This document shows positions 35,275 to 43,493 of a stretch of DNA of 64,000 nucleotides, piece by piece (the stretch's first letter is position 1; each line of letters starts with the position of its first letter). The stretch spans positions 144,188 to 208,187 of the forward strand of contig CAZHMD010000003.1 in the NCBI GenBank assembly GCA_964533735.1. Direction: 5' to 3'. A program made the position numbers and the translations under genes. The stretch comes from UBA6107 sp964533735. GTDB lineage: Bacteria > Chloroflexota > Anaerolineae > Anaerolineales > Anaerolineaceae. A model generated the notes under the pieces. The model made no database searches, had not been told where the DNA came from, and saw only the letters and a list, made by a program, of their open reading frames with translations.

Positions 35275-36870
35275 CTACGACCAAATACCTTCCTGGATGA
35301 ATCTGTCCCGCACAATCCTGTTCAACTCAGTCCGGACCCGCCGCGGGCGGCCGTCATTTTCAAGGCGAATATTATCGACATAGTAATGCAAGAATATAGT
35401 GACGCTGTCTTGTTCCATCTCCCGGATTTCCACCATGGGATCTTTCCAATATCCGGGAACGATTTTATATTCCGTATCAATCCAATCAATCATTTTGGAT
35501 GCCATATCATCCAGCCGGGTAGCCAGCCTGTCACTGGGAGACTGGATGTTTTTCTTGAGTACCTGCCAATGAAAACTAAGCTGGTCATTGCGAGCCTGCC
35601 ATAATTTCCGCAAATTCCAATAATCACTATGGTTCAACCACCCGTCTTTTGTCTCGACCCATTCCCTTGCCAAAACAGCGGAACGGTCAATTTCCGCTTC
35701 GCATGGGGAAATAAAATTACAGATCAATTCCTGCTGCTCGAATTCGTTCAATCCCTTAACTTCGCGCTCCTGAATCCCCCGGATCAATTTACGAAGTGAT
35801 TCTTTGGTAATGGCAACCTGCTCATTTAACTTACCCTCGAGGGCTAAGCGGGCAAGTGACCCGGCATTTGAGTCTGCTTCTTTCTTGAGGTTGTCACTTT
35901 CACTTTTTGTGCGATTCTCTGCCATGGATTGTGCACGGATAAATTCCACCTGCCTTTCAACATAAGGCAGTTTTTCAGGTATGTTTGAAGAAAGTACAGC
36001 CGGGTGACCATTAGCAATTGAGAGGAGGACTTCCTCTATCTTCACCATGTCTTGCTTAATGTCCGTGTGAAACTCAAGATGATATTTTTGTTCAGAAGTC
36101 GGTTTGGTTAAATTTACCAGGGAAATGGCTGCAAGGGTTTTATTTGGCATGAAAACAGTCGCCTGTTCATCCAATGAGAATAAGATCGTGGAGCGTAAAC
36201 CCAATTTTTGCACTTCACAAATTCGGCCATCCGGAAGAAGGATGAGATCACCGCGGCGAAAAGGGGCTTCCATGATCAAACTCAAGCCGCTGAAGATGTT
36301 GCCCAGTGTTTCCTGAAGCGCAAGACCAAGCACCAGTCCCAGTATACCTGCGCCCACAAGAACGGAACTCACATCCACCCCCCAAAGAGGAAGGATGATC
36401 AGCGCTGCGATTAGCGTAACCAATACCGGACCAAACAGACTGAAAACCGGAACCAGAACATCATCAGCCTGGCTCTCAGTACGGGCTGCCCACTTTCCGC
36501 CGTAATACACCAGAACATCTTTGATCAAATGCCCGGTAACGTGCGCAAGAATTATCACCAGTAATGTCAGGCTGATGCGCCTAATCCAAAAGGTGGCATC
36601 GTCCATCAGGGGGAGCAGCTGGAGTGATTTATTCACCCCGTACAGAAGAATTAATAAAAAGACCGGCCGGCGCAGGATCCCAAGGATAATATCTTCCAGG
36701 TCCCCCGGCAATTGCCGTGTTACAAAGAGTAGAAAACGCATGATCACCAGGTTGACCAATAATGCCAGCAGTATCCAGGCGGCAAGATTTACTACGAAAG
36801 ATAAAACTGGTTCCTGTAAGAAAATTAGAAATGCCGGAAGTGTAATCTCAAAACCCAGCAACGATATCAT
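35275..36870 (-). CDS. MscS-family mechanosensitive channel with extended C-terminus
   Basis: A 531-residue membrane channel that releases solutes on osmotic downshock. Residues 1-190 hold about five membrane segments, the last being the glycine/alanine-rich pore helix (SSVLVGAGILGLVLGLALQETLGN). The MscS beta domain follows with PFRRGDLILLPDGRICEVQKLGLRST and MPNKTLAAISLVNL. The C-terminal half, from about residue 300, is unusual: a long charged, probably coiled-coil region (IRAQSMAENRTKSESDNLKKE onward) and an ordered end with tryptophans. Such extensions may sense cytoplasmic signals. Confidence 0.9.
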   Translation of the reverse strand: MISLLGFEITLPAFLIFLQEPVLSFVVNLAAWILLALLVNLVIMRFLLFVTRQLPGDLEDIILGILRRPVFLLILLYGVNKSLQLLPLMDDATFWIRRISLTLLVIILAHVTGHLIKDVLVYYGGKWAARTESQADDVLVPVFSLFGPVLVTLIAALIILPLWGVDVSSVLVGAGILGLVLGLALQETLGNIFSGLSLIMEAPFRRGDLILLPDGRICEVQKLGLRSTILFSLDEQATVFMPNKTLAAISLVNLTKPTSEQKYHLEFHTDIKQDMVKIEEVLLSIANGHPAVLSSNIPEKLPYVERQVEFIRAQSMAENRTKSESDNLKKEADSNAGSLARLALEGKLNEQVAITKESLRKLIRGIQEREVKGLNEFEQQELICNFISPCEAEIDRSAVLAREWVETKDGWLNHSDYWNLRKLWQARNDQLSFHWQVLKKNIQSPSDRLATRLDDMASKMIDWIDTEYKIVPGYWKDPMVEIREMEQDSVTIFLHYYVDNIRLENDGRPRRVRTELNRIVRDRFIQEGIWS

Positions 36871-36940
36871 TTTCCCGTCCTTGGTCGATCAATACAAATA
36901 TAATAGCATATTTTATACCTTATTTGTCCATTTGAGGATG

Positions 36941-36970
36941 AAAAAACATCCCGTTTTTAAGCGGGATGTT
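36941..36970 (-). terminator. Intrinsic terminator of glnS
   Basis: AACATCCCG pairs with CGGGATGTT around an 8-base loop, followed by a T-run on the minus strand just after the glnS stop. Confidence 0.88.
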
Positions 36971-36985
36971 GAGAAGTGGTTCAGA

Positions 36986-38665
36986 TTATTTTGCTTCTAT
37001 CTTTGCCCAGGTATCACGCAGCGGTACCGTGAGGTTGAAAACAGGTTTGCCCTTTACGGAATCCAGGTCAGCGCAAAAGAATCCCTTTCTTTCAAATTGA
37101 AATTGCTGCCCAGGGACTACATCTGCCAGGCTTCTCTCCACTTTGCATGAAGTGAGCACAGACAGGGAAGCGGGATTAAGGTGATCGAGGTATGTTTTCC
37201 CCCCCTCTACCTTATTGGGATTAGGAACAACGAACAAACGATCATACATTCTGATTTCAGCATCCACGGCATGCCGGGCAGATACCCAGTGAATCGTCCC
37301 CTGCACCTTACGCCCATCTGGAGCATACCCACCTCGGGTTTCGGGATCATAGGTACAATGGATTTCGGTCACCTCACCCGTTTGAGCATCCTTGATGAAA
37401 TCCTCGCATTTGATAATGTAACCGTAACGCAAGCGTACCTCCCGCCCTGGTGCCAGACGAAAATATTTTGGCGGGGGAACTTCGCGGAAATCATCTTGTT
37501 CAATGTAGATCTCCCGTGAAAAAGGTAACAAGCGGGTGCCAGCAGAGGGATCCTCAGGATTGTTAATGGCTTCCATTTCTTCAACCTGGTCCCGCGGGTA
37601 ATTGGTAATCACCACTTTTACAGGGTTCAGAACTGCCAGAAATCGGTTTGCAGTTTTATTTAACATATCGCGCACGTTGAATTCCAACAGACCGATATCG
37701 ATCAGGTTTTCATTCTTGGCCACACCCACCTGGTCAATGAAGTTGCGGATGGCTCCCGAAGGATAACCGCGCCGACGCATTCCGCACAATGTAGGCATGC
37801 GGGGATCGTCCCATCCACGCACAAAACCGCCTTCCACTAACTGCTTGAGAAAGCGTTTGCTTAAAATTGTGTAAGTGACGTTGAGTCGGGCAAACTCTAT
37901 TTGGCGGGTCTTAAAGATTCCCAACTTGTCGATAAACCAATTATAAAGGGGACGATGGTCCTCGTACGCCAGGTCGCACAAAGAATGAGTCACTCCTTCC
38001 ATTGAATCCGATTGACCGTGGGCAAAATCGTACATCGGGTAGATGTTCCACTTGCTGCCAGTACGGTGGTGAGAAGCGTGCAGAATGCGGTACATGGTTG
38101 GATCGCGCATGTTGATATTGTTGGAGGCCATGTCGATCTTAGCCCGCAGCACACAGGCGCCTTCCGGAAATTCTCCATTTTTCATTTTTTCAAATAAAGC
38201 CAGATTCTCTTCGACGGATCTATTGCGGTGAGGACTATCCTTACCAGGTTCGGTGAGTGTGCCGCGGTATTCACGGATCTGGTCAGCCGAGAGATCGTCA
38301 ACATACGCCAACCCCTTTTTGATCAAGTCCACCGCGTATTGGTAAAGAATTTCGAAATAATCCGAGGCATACAGTTCTTTTCCCCATTTATAGCCAAGCC
38401 AAAGAATATCCTCTTTGATGGCGTCTACAAACTCCACATCTTCCTTGGCTGGATTTGTATCGTCAAATCTCAGGTTGCATATGCCATTAAAGGCTTCAGC
38501 GATACCAAAATCAATACAGAGAGCCTTGGCATGCCCAATATGCAAGTAACCATTGGGTTCAGGCGGAAAACGTGTTTGCACATGGTCAAAACGACCTGTG
38601 CGTAGGTCTTCTGCGACTGCCTCTAAAATGAAATTACTGGGGGTGGATATAGGTTCGTTCGTCAT
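36986..38665 (-). CDS. glnS: Glutaminyl-tRNA synthetase
   Basis: Charges tRNA-Gln with glutamine. The class I signature is PPEPNGYLHIGHAKAL near residue 36 and the KMSKS-like loop is TILSKRFLKQL near 245. The C-terminal anticodon-binding beta barrels include LRYGYIIKCEDFIKD. The start at 38665 has GGGAG upstream and gives about 559 residues, close to E. coli GlnRS (554); a start 25 codons earlier is rejected. Most bacteria lack this enzyme and form Gln-tRNA by amidation. Its presence here implies past transfer, and the genome may not need GatCAB for this purpose. Confidence 0.95.
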   Translation of the reverse strand: MTNEPISTPSNFILEAVAEDLRTGRFDHVQTRFPPEPNGYLHIGHAKALCIDFGIAEAFNGICNLRFDDTNPAKEDVEFVDAIKEDILWLGYKWGKELYASDYFEILYQYAVDLIKKGLAYVDDLSADQIREYRGTLTEPGKDSPHRNRSVEENLALFEKMKNGEFPEGACVLRAKIDMASNNINMRDPTMYRILHASHHRTGSKWNIYPMYDFAHGQSDSMEGVTHSLCDLAYEDHRPLYNWFIDKLGIFKTRQIEFARLNVTYTILSKRFLKQLVEGGFVRGWDDPRMPTLCGMRRRGYPSGAIRNFIDQVGVAKNENLIDIGLLEFNVRDMLNKTANRFLAVLNPVKVVITNYPRDQVEEMEAINNPEDPSAGTRLLPFSREIYIEQDDFREVPPPKYFRLAPGREVRLRYGYIIKCEDFIKDAQTGEVTEIHCTYDPETRGGYAPDGRKVQGTIHWVSARHAVDAEIRMYDRLFVVPNPNKVEGGKTYLDHLNPASLSVLTSCKVERSLADVVPGQQFQFERKGFFCADLDSVKGKPVFNLTVPLRDTWAKIEAK

Positions 38666-38817
38666 TTTTACTCCCGGGGTTTCTTCAGGGGAAACCTTCC
38701 CTTTTGAGTGCGACAGGATCAATGGGGGATCTCCCATCAATCGATTGAAAAGATTCTATCATTGTGATCGGAGCATGTCTAGGCATGAATGTCCAGTGCC
38801 GATGTGAGAATAGTCCT

Positions 38818-38846
38818 TTTACAGGTCAGGTCAAATCAAGTAAAAT
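38818..38846 (+). promoter_or_regulatory. Promoter of the OsmC-like selenoprotein gene
   Basis: TTTACA (38818-38823) and TAAAAT (38841-38846) are 17 bases apart; the gene starts about 20 bases downstream. It is divergent from glnS. Confidence 0.7.
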
Positions 38847-38865
38847 TGGATTAACGTTAGAGGTG

Positions 38866-39375
38866 ATGATGAGCAGTGTTGAAGAGTCTACCAGGCACTT
38901 CCGGGACATCAAGGTAACCGCCGAAGCCAGTTCCATCGAAAAATGGCGTAAACTGGTCATCGCCGGTCAACCAGAGACTGGCTCTGCGTTTGCATTGATC
39001 AGTGACGAAGGAAATTATATGCCGGGAGGAGAGGGTACGGCGCCAACACCGTTGACCTACTTCATCTCCGGCATGGCACTTTGACTGATCTCACATGTGT
39101 CGCAGGTTGCGACCAAAAAAAGGATGTCCATCTCAAATGAGCGCGTACAGGTAACCGCCCATTTCCACGAGCAGGGATCAGTGTTGCGCGGCGACGCAGA
39201 AGGATTCTGTGATTCCTTTGAGATCCATATTTCCATGGATTCCAATGAGGATCAAGAAAAAATCGTTGAGTTGATACGCCTAGCCCGCAGGATGTGTTTT
39301 ACAGAAAAAGCGCTTACTGGTTCAGTTCCTGTAAGAGTTACCCAATCCTTGAATCAAGAAGATTTGTTAGTTTAA
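38866..39375 (+). CDS. OsmC-family protein with in-frame TGA (probable selenocysteine)
   Basis: OsmC/Ohr-fold protein, about 169 residues including one in-frame TGA at 39082-39084. The frame continues after the TGA without any shift and the downstream part keeps family text (VQVTAHFHEQGSVLRGDAEGF and RRMCFTEKAL). The TGA falls in ...TPLTYFISGMAL-TGA-LISHVSQ, where relatives read GLAFC-MTQ, so it replaces the peroxidatic cysteine. The second, resolving cysteine (MCFTEKAL) is kept. A SECIS-like hairpin starts 14 bases after the TGA. OsmC-like selenoproteins are known from other bacteria, and they act as thiol or selenol peroxidases against organic hydroperoxides. A standard gene finder would split this into two pieces or call a pseudogene. 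A start at 38869 is also possible. Confidence 0.82.
39099..39113 (+). promoter_or_regulatory. Candidate bacterial SECIS element
   Basis: GTCGCA and TGCGAC form a 6-bp stem with a GGT apical loop. The loop begins 20 bases after the TGA, inside the range of about 16-37 for bacterial SECIS elements. Guanines at the start of the loop are the feature SelB recognises. The GCAGGT-TGC core resembles the formate dehydrogenase element. Confidence 0.72.
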
Positions 39376-39379
39376 TTAA

Positions 39380-40450
39380 TCAAGATCGAGAATTTTTTCT
39401 GACTATGTCCGCAATGGTTAGTCCGTGGCGAGAACTCAACTGACCATTCATCATCTGGATCTGCTTACGGGGCGAATAGAACACTTCACTCCATCCATAA
39501 CCCGCGCAAGCTGTCTCAGCAATCTCAACGCCATCCATGTCCACTCCCCACCAATCTCGGTAGGCTTTTTCTAATTCAGGTCTGATGTGAAAACCGGGAT
39601 CTTTATAATGGGCTGAATAATAAAAGTCCGGCGGTAGGGCATTTAGGATGGTCTCAAAGATATGAACGCACAAATGTACCTTGCGGGCTGTCTCGGCTTG
39701 CGCAAGGCGACAAAGGCCGCGTATGGTAGCCAGAGGTGAAACCACTTCAACGCGCTCCAGATTCTCAAAGCGTTCGCTCACCCGGGCGATAACCTCTTTC
39801 ATCACAAGGCCGCTGGCAATACTGTCAGCCAGGAATGCCACCGTGATATTCTCCTTCTGGTGTTGGTCGAGGTCTTTATCCTTAAACAACGTCAATTCAA
39901 CTGTACGGTTGTAGACGGGCACTGAGCTGTCAAAAACATGATGTGCATCTAATACCACTTCATCGCAGTAATATCCGAAGTTGGTATACAATGCATCGGC
40001 TACCTGGTACTTTAATCCCTCGCGAGCGATGGGGAAAACCGCCAGATTGTGCTGACCGTATTCACGTATGGTTTCACTTAGAAGTGGGGAGCTAAAAATA
40101 TGTGCCATTGCTTCGCCGATCAGGCAAGAGCGATCAGGTCCCAGGCATAGCTGCCCCGGTAAAATTTGGGACTTCTTAATAAGTGAGCTTCCATTATCTA
40201 CCCCGATCAGTTCAAGGAAATTCTCATCCACCCTGCCTTCGCGCAAATAAATAAATTTCTCCGTGGCTTTATTGTCATAGAAAATCATGTCCAGGTTGTG
40301 GATCCCATTTACCAGTAAATTTCCCTGCCGAAAATAACCTTTAATCCCTTCCTTATCCTTGTATGCAATTGGTTCAGCTAATGTCAATACGCCGTGGATG
40401 GGGTTATCTGGGTCTTCAAGAAAATCGAACTTGTATTTGAATTGCGTCAT
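39380..40450 (-). CDS. Uncharacterised protein with phosphoribosyltransferase-like segment
   Basis: Not recognised as a named family. The 356-residue soluble protein has VAFLADSIASGLVMKEVIARV near residue 204, which resembles the PRPP-binding loop of type I phosphoribosyltransferases. The preceding LAVFPIAREGLKYQVADALY is also in the style of that fold. The C-terminal half carries aromatic and acidic text (GVDMDGVEIAETACAGYGWSEVFYSPRKQ) with no familiar motif. It ends five bases from the OsmC-like gene on the opposite strand and is divergent from the acyltransferase. No signal peptide or membrane segment is seen. Confidence 0.7.
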   Translation of the reverse strand: MTQFKYKFDFLEDPDNPIHGVLTLAEPIAYKDKEGIKGYFRQGNLLVNGIHNLDMIFYDNKATEKFIYLREGRVDENFLELIGVDNGSSLIKKSQILPGQLCLGPDRSCLIGEAMAHIFSSPLLSETIREYGQHNLAVFPIAREGLKYQVADALYTNFGYYCDEVVLDAHHVFDSSVPVYNRTVELTLFKDKDLDQHQKENITVAFLADSIASGLVMKEVIARVSERFENLERVEVVSPLATIRGLCRLAQAETARKVHLCVHIFETILNALPPDFYYSAHYKDPGFHIRPELEKAYRDWWGVDMDGVEIAETACAGYGWSEVFYSPRKQIQMMNGQLSSRHGLTIADIVRKNSRS

Positions 40451-40476
40451 GACACATCCTTTAAGGAATATTTCTT

Positions 40477-40495
40477 ATACAAGAATATATTGTAT
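40477..40495. repeat. Inverted repeat in a divergent gap
   Basis: ATACAA and TTGTAT flank a 7-base spacer between the phosphoribosyltransferase-like gene and the acyltransferase gene. Its place about 30 bases before the leftward start suggests an operator; the sequence is AT-rich, so chance is possible. Confidence 0.35.
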
Positions 40496-40611
40496 ACCAA
40501 AGACAGAATTCACTATTGCAGAATTTTTTAACGAAAAGTGGTGTTCAACAAAAAGAAATACACTACAATTTCATTTATGGTTTTATAGGTGATGACAGAA
40601 AAGAAGTAAAA

Positions 40612-41511
40612 ATGGAAAAGTTGATCACAAATACGGTACACCAGGGGATCTTATACGATGCTGTAATTGATGAAATCGTGTATGCATTAGGTGCAAGAAA
40701 GAGTGGTTTCATCCGGAGAGTATTAGCTCCGCTTCTTCAAAATCCTGCAAAAAAATTGGCTAAAATACTTGCCGATTTTTATGACGCAGTTGTTAATAAG
40801 AGTCCGAGCCAGGGAGCAACTGACACCCTGCCAAAATTCAATGTAGAGGTGCAGCGTTCAGGGTATCAGAATATACCAATGAGTGGACCTCACCTGCTTA
40901 TCTCCAATCATCCGGGAGGATTGGATTCTGTGGCAATTCTCTCCTGCATACCCAGGGCAGACATCAAAGTTCTGGTATCTGATGTAGTCCTTATGAGGAA
41001 ACTTGATTATCTCAATCGCCATTCGATATTCGTGGACTTTAAAGCTTTAGGAGGAATGAGCGCATTGAGGGAGGCAATAAGCCATTTGAACCAGGGCGGT
41101 ATCCTTCTGTTGTTTGCAAGAGGGGAAGTTGAGCCTGACCCGGCTTGCTTCCCGGGAGCGGTGGAATCCATTGACAAGTGGTCTCCGAGCTTGGAGATCA
41201 TGCTGCGTAAATCACCATCAACATCGGTGCAAATTCTAAGCGTTAGCGGAGCCATCCTACCGAGGTTCGCTGCCCACCCATTAACCAAATTGCGAAGACG
41301 ACCTGAAACGCGTCAGAAGTTAGCCGAGGTCATGCAGATGGTCACATCCTTATATTATCCTGAAAAAGCAAAAACACTATTAAATATACGCTTCAGTGAA
41401 GTACTTGAGGATGCAGTCATCCCCCGGGAGTCAATCATGCCTTTTATCACCAGCTATGCAAAAGCGGAGATGAGTGCACATATCTCCGCTATACAAAACC
41501 TTAATAAATAG
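40612..41511 (+). CDS. PlsC-like acyltransferase
   Basis: A 299-residue protein of the lysophospholipid acyltransferase superfamily, which moves acyl groups to glycerolipids. The catalytic block I is ISNHPGGLDSVAI near residue 102 (H-x4-D), and GGILLLFARGEVEPD near 163 resembles block III. There is no clear membrane helix at the N-terminus, which begins with a helical KLITNTVHQGILYDAVIDEIV. The ATG at 40612 was chosen because the upstream in-frame TTG adds 32 residues unlike the family. The substrate could be a lysolipid or another acyl acceptor. Confidence 0.82.
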   Translation: MEKLITNTVHQGILYDAVIDEIVYALGARKSGFIRRVLAPLLQNPAKKLAKILADFYDAVVNKSPSQGATDTLPKFNVEVQRSGYQNIPMSGPHLLISNHPGGLDSVAILSCIPRADIKVLVSDVVLMRKLDYLNRHSIFVDFKALGGMSALREAISHLNQGGILLLFARGEVEPDPACFPGAVESIDKWSPSLEIMLRKSPSTSVQILSVSGAILPRFAAHPLTKLRRRPETRQKLAEVMQMVTSLYYPEKAKTLLNIRFSEVLEDAVIPRESIMPFITSYAKAEMSAHISAIQNLNK

Positions 41512-41513
41512 CG

Positions 41514-42386
41514 TTAACCCTGAGAATTGAGAATCGATTGAACTTCAGATGGTGATCCCCGCCAAGGACCGGGTTTTTCCTGTTTCAACGAAGTCACAAC
41601 GCCAGCCCAACGGCAGGCAATACCTGCATCGTTGGTAATACGCTTGGCAATGTAAGTGCAGAAACAGGTGTCTCCCCGCCCGGTGCGCCCAACCAGAGAC
41701 CTGGGCGTGAATGGCGCCTCGTGGAATTCGCCATCAGCATAAACGGTTACCCCCGATGATTGGGTGAGAACGATCTCCTTCGGACCCATGGCGTGCAGTG
41801 CCCTGGCAGCTTTGCGTAAATCAGTGATACCGGTCAGGAATTCAGCTTCGCTGCGGTCAACCTTCAAATAAGTGATATGTTTTAATCCCTCCACCATATC
41901 CGGCCAGGGACGGAAATCCAGCCCATCCTCCACCGGTACACGCACAAATCCCTGGATGTCCAGCGAGACCGGAGCGCGTTGTGCAAGCAGTTTCAGCAGG
42001 TCAAGGTCCACTTCCCCAGCAAAGAGCGGAGAGAGCATGACAACCTTTGCCTCAACCCCGGGTATCTCATTTATGGAATACTTGCCGCCAAATCCAATCG
42101 GCTTGCAGATACGCGTTTCCATGTTGGATGACTGGTAATAATTGGCTATGCCCGAAGTGCCTTCAGCCGGGGTGGGAAAAACAACCACTCCTTCATTTCG
42201 CATATCCTCCAGGCGCCAGAATTCATCGGGGTGCAAGCGGGTCGCGACCGCCACCGTCGCCCCCAGCCGCCTGGCTGCGATGCTTCCGTAATACACCCCG
42301 CCGCCGGAGGCAACCTCTTCCACCCCATCGACGATCAGCTTGTCGACGGCAAAATTACCGATCATCATGATGTCGAAATGCTGCAT
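41514..42386 (-). CDS. PfkB-family carbohydrate kinase
   Basis: A ribokinase-like sugar or nucleoside kinase of 290 residues. The N-terminal IGNFAVDKLIVDG and SGGGVYYGSIAARRLGA hold the substrate-binding part. The C-terminal GRTGRGDTCFCTYIA carries the catalytic aspartate of the GxGD motif and the anion hole. The ATG lies one base after the stop of the ABC ATPase gene, so it belongs to the importer operon and is the last gene. That suggests that the imported compound, or its product, is phosphorylated here, a clue that the importer carries a sugar, polyol or nucleoside rather than iron. Confidence 0.9.
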   Translation of the reverse strand: MQHFDIMMIGNFAVDKLIVDGVEEVASGGGVYYGSIAARRLGATVAVATRLHPDEFWRLEDMRNEGVVVFPTPAEGTSGIANYYQSSNMETRICKPIGFGGKYSINEIPGVEAKVVMLSPLFAGEVDLDLLKLLAQRAPVSLDIQGFVRVPVEDGLDFRPWPDMVEGLKHITYLKVDRSEAEFLTGITDLRKAARALHAMGPKEIVLTQSSGVTVYADGEFHEAPFTPRSLVGRTGRGDTCFCTYIAKRITNDAGIACRWAGVVTSLKQEKPGPWRGSPSEVQSILNSQG

Positions 42387-42387
42387 A

Positions 42388-43467
42388 TTAACTATTAGCC
42401 GGCAGTATTTGAACGCAATTCTCAGCAATTCCGATGGTCACTGACTCACCTTCGGGGAACATTTCCAGCACGTTCGGATCATTTTCGAGACCTGTTAACA
42501 GGTTGCCTGCAACATCAATATCGTATTCAATGCAGTCCCCCAGGTATACTGATCTCTTTACCACACCATTAAACGACTCACCCGTTTTTTTAACACTGAT
42601 CATTTCCGGCCTAGCGATCAGGATAATGTCATCACCAGCAGCAAATTTTTGCTTACTGCTTGCCAGATGAATGGTCTTGCCCAGTACTTCAGCCACCAAT
42701 TCAGACTCTTTCTGGGAGATCACTTTTCCATTGATGAAATTTGCCCGTCCAATAAAGTTGGCGACAAATTTCGAATTGGGGAAGCGGTAAATTTCAAGGG
42801 GTGTACCGATCTGTTCGATCAAACCCTGGTTCATCACAACAATCCTGTCTGAAAGGGTCATGGCTTCGATTTGGTCATGGGTGACGTATACGCTGGTGAT
42901 GTTTAATTCCTTTTGAATGCGGCGGATCTCGGTGCGCATCTCTTCACGTAATTTCGCATCCAAATTGGAGAGTGGTTCATCCATCAGGAGTACCTTAGGC
43001 TCCATTACCAGGGCACGGGCAAGCGCCACTCGCTGTTGCTGTCCGCCTGAAAGCTGCCCGGGGGAGCGGCTGCCGAAGCCTTCAAGGTGCACCAAACCTA
43101 ATACCCAATCCACCTTTTTTTGTATCTCTTTCTTGTTCATTTTTTTGACGTTCAATCCATAAGCGATATTCTCAAACACATTCAGGTGAGGGAAAATAGC
43201 ATAAGATTGAAACACCATCGACATATCGCGTTTGTGCGGTGGGAGCGAATTAATCTTCTCACCATCAAGGATGATCTCCCCTGAGGTTGGGAATTCAAAA
43301 CCGGCGATCATACGGAGAGTGGTGGTCTTGCCACAGCCCGAAGGGCCAAGTAAAGTAACCAATTCGCCTTTATTGATCTCTAGGTTAATATCATTAACGG
43401 CGGTCACCTCGGCAACATTGCCGCGCGGTGGAAATCTCTTGGTAATATCCTTTAAGGTCAAATACAT
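42388..43467 (-). CDS. ABC importer ATPase, PotA/FbpC/MalK type
   Basis: A 359-residue nucleotide-binding subunit. Walker A is LLGPSGCGKTTTLRM near residue 39, the signature is LSGGQQQRVALARAL near 138, Walker B is VLLMDEPLSNLDAKLREEMR near 158 and the H-loop is YVTHDQIEAM. The C-terminal TOBE domain (from about 280) is typical of iron(III), polyamine and sugar importers. The second ATG is chosen because GAGG lies seven bases before it. It is third in the binding protein, permease, ATPase, kinase order. Confidence 0.93.
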   Translation of the reverse strand: MYLTLKDITKRFPPRGNVAEVTAVNDINLEINKGELVTLLGPSGCGKTTTLRMIAGFEFPTSGEIILDGEKINSLPPHKRDMSMVFQSYAIFPHLNVFENIAYGLNVKKMNKKEIQKKVDWVLGLVHLEGFGSRSPGQLSGGQQQRVALARALVMEPKVLLMDEPLSNLDAKLREEMRTEIRRIQKELNITSVYVTHDQIEAMTLSDRIVVMNQGLIEQIGTPLEIYRFPNSKFVANFIGRANFINGKVISQKESELVAEVLGKTIHLASSKQKFAAGDDIILIARPEMISVKKTGESFNGVVKRSVYLGDCIEYDIDVAGNLLTGLENDPNVLEMFPEGESVTIGIAENCVQILPANS

Positions 43468-43493
43468 GTGCATACCTCGCTATGAATTGATTA

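Noticed and set aside
36521..37150. A 209-codon open frame on the plus strand
   Set aside because: It spans the MscS gene, the glnS terminator and the end of glnS in antisense, has a basic low-quality composition and no ribosome site.
39082..39084. TGA in the OsmC-like gene as a sequencing error or pseudogene mutation
   Set aside because: The frame is intact on both sides, the position is that of the catalytic cysteine, and a SECIS-like hairpin follows at the right distance; selenocysteine explains it better.
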